NCBI GenBank assembly: GCA_946481695.1
Contig: CAMLON010000011.1
Span: 1 to 50,427, forward strand
Length of the DNA stretch: 50,427 nucleotides
DNA from: an uncultured Bartonella sp.
GTDB taxonomy: Bacteria > Pseudomonadota > Alphaproteobacteria > Rhizobiales > Rhizobiaceae
Reading direction: 5' to 3'
Below the pieces are notes generated by a model. It was not told the origin of the DNA and did not search any database. It saw only the letters and a program-made list of their open reading frames with translations. Positions 45,362 to 50,427 of the stretch are shown here, in pieces; position 1 is the stretch's first letter; each line of letters starts with the position of its first letter. Position numbers and translations under genes: made by a program.

Positions 45362-45899
45362 ATTTCAGCGGTTGCCTCAAAAGCGCGACATGAGAAGCAA
45401 ACAGGATTTTTGCTGATGATAAACAATTGCTTTTGCAAAAACGAAAGTAAGTCAATTAGTTTTAGAAACGGCAAAAACTATCGCCTCTATTTTCAATAGA
45501 CAGTGTTTTAAAGCCGATGATGTCGGTAAACCGATATTAAGTTGGCTACTTTTCCAACAGGATAAACCAAAAAATCGTTGTAGCTCGTGTATTTACGTTT
45601 CTTCACATTCTACTCTGCCCTGTGTTGCGAGACGTTAGACGAACAACAACGATGAAACATATAGAACTACTATTTTATTGTCCTCCTGTTAAAAATGCAT
45701 GATTTACAGTATTATACGGTATAAATAGTAGAAATTATGGATCCAATATAGTGATTGGGATAAAAATCGGAAATTATTCCGTTACAAAATCGATTTAAAT
45801 AATTGTATAAAATAAAATTATTTAAATAAAAATACTATATGAATAAATTCTTACAGACGCTTTACGTTGTATAACATAACCTTGTGAAATATTTATTCA
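45362..45899. other. 538-base A+T-rich convergent gap
   Basis: Between the BON gene and the lytic transglycosylase gene. No gene was recognised. The right half is A+T rich with many A/T runs. No clear terminator hairpin was found for either convergent gene. Confidence 0.4.
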
Positions 45900-48008
45900 T
45901 CAACTATGGCGGCCGGCAGTTAGGTCAACATTGATATCGGCAGTGCCGGTGAGGCGTGCTTTATAAACCTGATAGTTTTCCATGACACGCATGACATAGT
46001 CGCGCGTTTCCGAATAAGGAATACGCTCAACCCAGTCGACCACCCAATCGACTGATTGACCGCGCGGGTCGCCATAGCGGCTGATCCATTCATTGGCGCG
46101 TCGCCCACCGGCATTATAACCAATAAATGTCAGGATATAGGAGCCGTTGAAGCGGTCAAGTTGCTCACCCAGAAAATGGGCACCCAAAGTGGCATTGTAA
46201 CCAGCATCGGTTGCCAATTTTTCCGGTTGCCATTTTATCGAATTTTTGGTTGCAACTGCTTTTGCCGTTGCTGGCAGAAGTTGCAGCATACCTTTGGCAC
46301 CTGCACCTGAAACCGCATCAGTTTTAAATTCGCTTTCTTGCCGCGCAATGGCATAGGCAAGTGCCTTGCCGGAAGCAGAAATATTGGCTGTTTCGGGAAT
46401 TGCTCCAACAGGGTGGGAGAGGGAACCTACATCCATACCTCTGATGACCGCACTTTTGCCGATCTTCAGGCTCGTATAATGGTCGCCTTTACGCTCGGCC
46501 ATAACGGCGAGCATAGCAAGTTCACCGGGGCTATCAAGCTCCTCTCCGAGTTCACGATAGAGGACGCCCGCACGATCGGAATATCCTATCGCTTCAAGCC
46601 TCTTTATAGCCATGACCGGTTCGCGTGATTCAAAACGCTGGCGATCGCTTGCTGTCGGCTTCGGATAAGGAATTTCAAGCCTCTGTTCACCAAGTCGGGC
46701 TGCGGCAAGCTGGCCGTAAAAGGTAGTGCCATAATGGGCGGCACGGCGAAAATATTGAATAGCGTTGTTACGATTTCCCTGTGCTTCGGCAGTTCTACCC
46801 ATCCAGTAATAACCACGAGAGGCGGAAACCGGCCGTGAAGAGATTTGCACAATGCGGGAAAAGTGTTGCATCGCTGTTTTATTATCGCCTAAAAATCGCA
46901 AAGCGTACCAACCTGCATGAAATTCGGCGTCGGCCGCCAAGGTCGGACTTTCGGCCGAATGGGCTGCTGCCAGTTGATAGGCGATTTTCGGCTTGTTTTC
47001 ATCAAGCATTTCGCGTGATAAAACGCGCCGTTCAATCCACCAGGCATCGGGGTCAACAAGCGTAAGAGCATCTTTCGGTGCTTTTAACATAAGTTTGGCC
47101 GCGTCATCACATTGCCCCGAACGGCGCAAATACTGAATTTGGGCAAAAAGATAAAGTGAATCTTTGCGGAAACTTTTATCAACTGCTGCAAGTTTTTGGC
47201 GGGCATTCGAGTCATTATTGGCAACAGCTGCAAAGCCGGCATAAAGAGACTGGGCATTCGCCAATTTTGCTACACGTTCGGCAGAAGAAATACGATTGGC
47301 ATAAAGCATCGCGCGCATGCGTTGCAGATGATCTGCCGGCAGCAATGCCGGCCCCGCTTTTTTCAATACCAGCTGTTCTTCCTGCGCATTGAGTTTTGCT
47401 TTATACCACCACGGTGCAAGAATTTGCCGTGCGCGTGCCGTTTGGCCCGTTTCTACCAATGCACCGCCAAGCGCTGCCATGCCTTGTGCTGTCACAGGAA
47501 TATAATTTCCAAAGCCGCTGATAATTGCTTGTGGGGAGTTCATTTCACTGGCAAGCGCGCGTTCGGAATTACGGCGCATTGCTGTCATGCCGGGCCAGTC
47601 GTGTAATTCTTGTGCTGCGTTGAATATTTCGGAACTGGGAATTCCGGGTACGCCCGACACGCCGATTGCCCAAGTCAGGATATGGCGATCAAGGCTATTT
47701 CTTGGCATGTTATTGCGAATGGAAATGGCACTTGCTGCTTGTTTGCTATAAAGCGCATCAAGACCCGTTTTAAGACTTCCATTAGCAACGGCACCGTTGG
47801 TGCGCGGGATTGCGTTCGTTATAATTGCATCGGATTTGAGCGGTGCAACGGCTTTAGGCGTGGACGCAAATGGACGGGCTAACGGTATAGGGGCATTGGT
47901 GTGAGAGGATGCTGCACGACTATCAACAATCGACGTGAGCATGCTTGTTGCCACGAAGAAAGAAACCGTCGTTTTTGCCAGAACACCTGACGAATATTTA
48001 CGCATCAT
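45900..48008 (-). CDS. soluble lytic murein transglycosylase (Slt70-like)
   Basis: Periplasmic enzyme that cleaves the MurNAc-GlcNAc bond in peptidoglycan to form anhydro-muropeptides. 702 residues with a signal peptide (about 1-33, ending DSRAA), a long alpha-superhelical region of about 450 residues with TPR-like repeats (as in Slt70), and a C-terminal SLT domain. The catalytic Glu sits in YAIARQESEF near residue 550, followed by GAKGMLQLLPATAKAVA and a Y-rich end. Divergent from dapA, with which it shares the promoter gap. Confidence 0.93.
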   Translation of the reverse strand: MMRKYSSGVLAKTTVSFFVATSMLTSIVDSRAASSHTNAPIPLARPFASTPKAVAPLKSDAIITNAIPRTNGAVANGSLKTGLDALYSKQAASAISIRNNMPRNSLDRHILTWAIGVSGVPGIPSSEIFNAAQELHDWPGMTAMRRNSERALASEMNSPQAIISGFGNYIPVTAQGMAALGGALVETGQTARARQILAPWWYKAKLNAQEEQLVLKKAGPALLPADHLQRMRAMLYANRISSAERVAKLANAQSLYAGFAAVANNDSNARQKLAAVDKSFRKDSLYLFAQIQYLRRSGQCDDAAKLMLKAPKDALTLVDPDAWWIERRVLSREMLDENKPKIAYQLAAAHSAESPTLAADAEFHAGWYALRFLGDNKTAMQHFSRIVQISSRPVSASRGYYWMGRTAEAQGNRNNAIQYFRRAAHYGTTFYGQLAAARLGEQRLEIPYPKPTASDRQRFESREPVMAIKRLEAIGYSDRAGVLYRELGEELDSPGELAMLAVMAERKGDHYTSLKIGKSAVIRGMDVGSLSHPVGAIPETANISASGKALAYAIARQESEFKTDAVSGAGAKGMLQLLPATAKAVATKNSIKWQPEKLATDAGYNATLGAHFLGEQLDRFNGSYILTFIGYNAGGRRANEWISRYGDPRGQSVDWVVDWVERIPYSETRDYVMRVMENYQVYKARLTGTADINVDLTAGRHS

Positions 48009-48292
48009 ACTTTAAAAAGCCCATTTATGAATGTTTTTGTCTAACATAACCGCTAACCGTGAAAGACGGGTTAACAAGTTATCGTTACCCAATTCCGGCA
48101 TGTTTGATCATTCTATGCAATCCAATTTTGTATTGACTGGTTCATTCCTTAAAAGAAAGAACATCTTTCATGCTCAAGGTGGGAGAGCAGTATAAAATCG
48201 ACTTGCGTCAATTGGATGGCGATACTATGGTCTTAAAGGCATATTGAAGGGGCGATTGCCTTAATACTGAATATATAATCAGGGAGTTTACC

Positions 48293-49177
48293 ATGCTCAA
48301 GGGAGCACTGACCGCACTCATTACACCTTTCGACAAAAACGGCAATGTAGCCGAGAAAACATTATGTGATCTTGTCGAATGGCAGGTCAAACAAGGCATT
48401 AACGGTCTTGTCCCCGTTGGAACAACCGGTGAATCGCCGACACTCAGCTATCAGGAACATAAACGTGTCATTGAACTTTGTGTCCGTCAGGTTGCTAAAC
48501 GCGTTCCGGTTATTGCCGGTGCGGGCTCAAATAGCACGAAGGAAGCTGTCGAACTTGCCGAATTTGCAGAAAAAGCCGGTGCGGATGCTGTTCTTGTCGT
48601 CACTCCCTATTATAACAAGCCGAACCAGAGAGGGATGTATGAGCATTTTTCGACGGTTGCAAAAGCGATTTCGATTCCTTTGATCATTTATAATATTCCG
48701 GGGCGTTCTGTCGTTGATATGACTGCCGATACAATGGCAAAGCTCCACCACGACTTCGAAAATATTATCGGCGTAAAGGACGCTACGGGAAAAATTGAAC
48801 GTGCGAGTGAACAGCGCAGAAAATGCGGCAAGGATTTTGTCCAGCTTTCAGGAGACGATAGCACAGCATTGGGCTTCAACGCGCAAGGCGGCGTAGGGTG
48901 CATTTCTGTCACTTCCAATATTGCCCCGAAACAATGTGCAGAACTTTTTCAGGCTTGCCGTGAAAACAATTTTGCCAAGGCACTGGAATTGAATGACCGG
49001 TTGATGCCTCTTAATCGGGCATTGTTTCTCGAGCCAAGTCCGGCCGGTGTAAAATATGCAGCTGAAAAACTCGGTATTTGTACCAGTGTTGTGCGCTCGC
49101 CGATTGTTCCGATTGAAGAGGAAACAAAACACATTATTGATGCTGCATTGAAACATGCAGGCCTTGTCAACGATTAA
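48293..49177 (+). CDS. dapA: 4-hydroxy-tetrahydrodipicolinate synthase DapA
   Basis: First committed step of lysine and diaminopimelate synthesis: condenses pyruvate with aspartate semialdehyde. 294 residues of the TIM-barrel class I aldolase family. Seen: TTGE loop (44-47), Tyr107 (TPYYNKP), Tyr133 and Arg138 (YNIPGRS), and Schiff-base Lys162 (GVKDATG). The ribosome site GGGAG lies seven bases before the ATG. smpB starts 21 bases downstream. Confidence 0.97.
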   Translation: MLKGALTALITPFDKNGNVAEKTLCDLVEWQVKQGINGLVPVGTTGESPTLSYQEHKRVIELCVRQVAKRVPVIAGAGSNSTKEAVELAEFAEKAGADAVLVVTPYYNKPNQRGMYEHFSTVAKAISIPLIIYNIPGRSVVDMTADTMAKLHHDFENIIGVKDATGKIERASEQRRKCGKDFVQLSGDDSTALGFNAQGGVGCISVTSNIAPKQCAELFQACRENNFAKALELNDRLMPLNRALFLEPSPAGVKYAAEKLGICTSVVRSPIVPIEEETKHIIDAALKHAGLVND

Positions 49178-49198
49178 TAGCCGTCTATTTGGTAATTT

Positions 49199-49675
49199 AT
49201 GAATAAAAAGAACAATTCTTCGGCCTACAAGGTTGTGGCAGATAACCGCAAAGCGCGTTTCAATTACGAGATTCTTGACACATTGGAGGCCGGAGTGGTT
49301 CTGCAGGGCACCGAGGTTAAATCTCTGCGCGCCCATCACGGAAATATCGCTGAAAGTTATGCCAGCTTTGAAAACGGCGAGTTCTGGCTCATCAATTCCT
49401 ACATACCCGAATATAAACAGGGAAACAGATTCAACCATGACCCGCGTCGTCTGCGCAAGCTTCTGGTGTCCAAGCATGAAATGTCACGTTGGGCAAATGC
49501 CGTTGCGCGTGAAGGCATGACCATTGTTCCGTTGAAGCTTTATTTCAATGAGCGGGGAAGGGTGAAGCTTGAAATAGCACTTGCTCGCGGAAAAAAGATT
49601 CATGACAAACGCGAAACCGAAAAGAAACGTGACTGGAATCGCGAAAAATCGCGTCTGATGCGCGAGCGTGGTTAA
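49199..49675 (+). CDS. smpB: SsrA-binding protein SmpB
   Basis: Binds tmRNA and starts trans-translation to rescue stalled ribosomes. 158 residues: [31 protein letters not shown], the beta-barrel region and the basic C-terminal tail ([15 protein letters not shown]) that inserts in the mRNA channel. It lies 21 bases after dapA, an arrangement I recall from other Rhizobiales. The ribosome site is weak, so coupling with dapA is likely. Confidence 0.96.
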   Translation: MNKKNNSSAYKVVADNRKARFNYEILDTLEAGVVLQGTEVKSLRAHHGNIAESYASFENGEFWLINSYIPEYKQGNRFNHDPRRLRKLLVSKHEMSRWANAVAREGMTIVPLKLYFNERGRVKLEIALARGKKIHDKRETEKKRDWNREKSRLMRERG

Positions 49676-50059
49676 CGTTTCAACTATTCCGAACTTACTG
49701 AATTCCATGTTTTGGAATTCGCGAGAGACTACTTTTTTCAAAAATTCCGCGAAAAGCAAATAGGGTCAAACGTAGAAAATATTGCCGGCGTAATAGCGGG
49801 CGAAGACCTAAAAAAGGAAAAAGCAGAACAAGCCGATGATATCGGGCTCTTCTTTGATAGAAAAGTTTTTCGCTTGGTCGGGAGGCCTGCCAACAAAAGT
49901 TTGTGGGAAAAAAGAGGCGACTTGAACAGGTGTTTCAAACCTCGATTTGTTAAACTCTTCTTTTTAGCCGGAGTACCGGTTTGGTTGCCGGACTGACACA
50001 CGGTTAAAAAGATATTCTACACGCCGGAAATCCTGAAAATAGGCCGTTAGGCTAAGAGA
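49676..50059. other. 384-base gap after smpB
   Basis: Contains an 8-bp hairpin GAATTCCA/TGGAATTC (49700-49707 with 49713-49720) without a U-run. Two overlapping frames on opposite strands (49712-49996 plus, TTG start; 49738-50001 minus) have no family and no ribosome site. I call neither. The region may hold a decayed small gene. Confidence 0.4.
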
Positions 50060-50427
50060 TTAACGGTTACCAAGATAGTCGGAAACTGCCGAAAAAATTT
50101 CATGGAACATCAGTTCTGTGAGCCGTCCGGTATTGGTATTATAGCGTGAACAGTGATAGCTCGGGAAGATGCGCAGACGCCCTATATCTGTAACTTTTCC
50201 GTGGCCAAAGGGGTGCAATGCCAATTTTGCACCGAGAGCACGAACGGTTGATTGGTGGGCAATTGATCCCAATGTTACAACCGCTTGCAATTTCGGCAAA
50301 TTTTCAAGAAGCGGTGCAAAAAATTGACGGCATTGGTTGATTTCTGCACCGATCGGCTTGTTTTCAGGTGGCACACAGCGCACAGCATTAACGATTGTCG
50401 TGTCAATGAGTTCAAGGCTGTCGTCCG
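50060..50427 (-). CDS. uracil-DNA glycosylase, family 5-like (5' end outside window)
   Basis: Partial: the C-terminal ~122 residues only, open to the window edge. It has the DDSLELIDTTIVNAVRCVPP stretch with the NKP loop, VTLGSIAHQS, LHPFGHG and FPSYHCSRYNTNTGR, which is the family 5 (UDGb) pattern where a His in the last motif acts in catalysis. These enzymes remove uracil and, for some members, hypoxanthine or other lesions. Together with the family 4 enzyme at 13.8 kb the genome would hold two distinct glycosylases. Confidence 0.85.
   Translation of the reverse strand, partial: DDSLELIDTTIVNAVRCVPPENKPIGAEINQCRQFFAPLLENLPKLQAVVTLGSIAHQSTVRALGAKLALHPFGHGKVTDIGRLRIFPSYHCSRYNTNTGRLTELMFHEIFSAVSDYLGNR

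Noticed and set aside
49712..50001. Overlapping frames on both strands after smpB
   Set aside because: Start codon TTG without ribosome site on +, low-complexity Ser/Phe on minus; no way to choose and no family.

Overview
The window looks like a chromosomal stretch of an alphaproteobacterium of the Rhizobiales, closest in style to Brucella/Bartonella. Reasons: a Porin_2-type porin with an Omp2/Omp43-like N-terminus, a PleC-type cell-cycle kinase beside glnE and a degP/two-component cluster, a haem-uptake locus of the rhizobial hmu/Bartonella hut type with a HemP/HmuP peptide, RirA-like TGA-N9-TCA boxes and CtrA-like TTAA-N7-TTAAC boxes. Base composition is moderate and becomes A+T rich in accessory parts. 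A bee-gut Bartonella or close relative is my best guess; this is inference, not a database result.

Layout. 0-7 kb: degP, an OmpR-type regulator and its kinase, then glnE (envelope stress and nitrogen control). 7-14.6 kb: pleC, pepN, a DMT transporter and a family 4 uracil-DNA glycosylase. 14.9-18.3 kb: an acyl-CoA dehydrogenase-like protein, a membrane-anchored endonuclease/exonuclease/phosphatase protein, a small membrane peptide and a macrodomain protein. 18.4-22 kb: a tightly overlapping thiO-thiS-thiG-thiE-thiD operon behind a TPP riboswitch. 22.1-25.8 kb: DUF423 protein, HisC-like aminotransferase and the major porin.

25.8-35.2 kb is the accessory part: long A+T-rich non-coding stretches, a tRNA-Ser(GCU) and, downstream of it, two translationally coupled large DUF262 genes. 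The first also carries a DUF1524/HNH-like C-terminus, and the pair is a plausible GmrSD/SspE-like anti-phage system. An MFS exporter follows. It is the most likely place for an undescribed system in this window.

35.2-37.6 kb: a flavin-dependent luciferase-like monooxygenase with two carboxymuconolactone-decarboxylase/AhpD-like proteins. 37.6-44.3 kb: the haem locus hemP-hmuS-hmuT-hmuU-hmuV plus the TonB-dependent receptor hmuR, each unit preceded by a RirA-like iron box. The locus has two unusual minisatellites: 20-bp repeats in the hmuR-hemP gap and 18-bp repeats that build the hmuR signal peptide. 44.7-50.4 kb: a BON-domain protein, soluble lytic transglycosylase, dapA-smpB, and a second uracil-DNA glycosylase (family 5-like) cut by the window end.

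No insertion sequence, prophage, CRISPR array or rRNA gene was seen.
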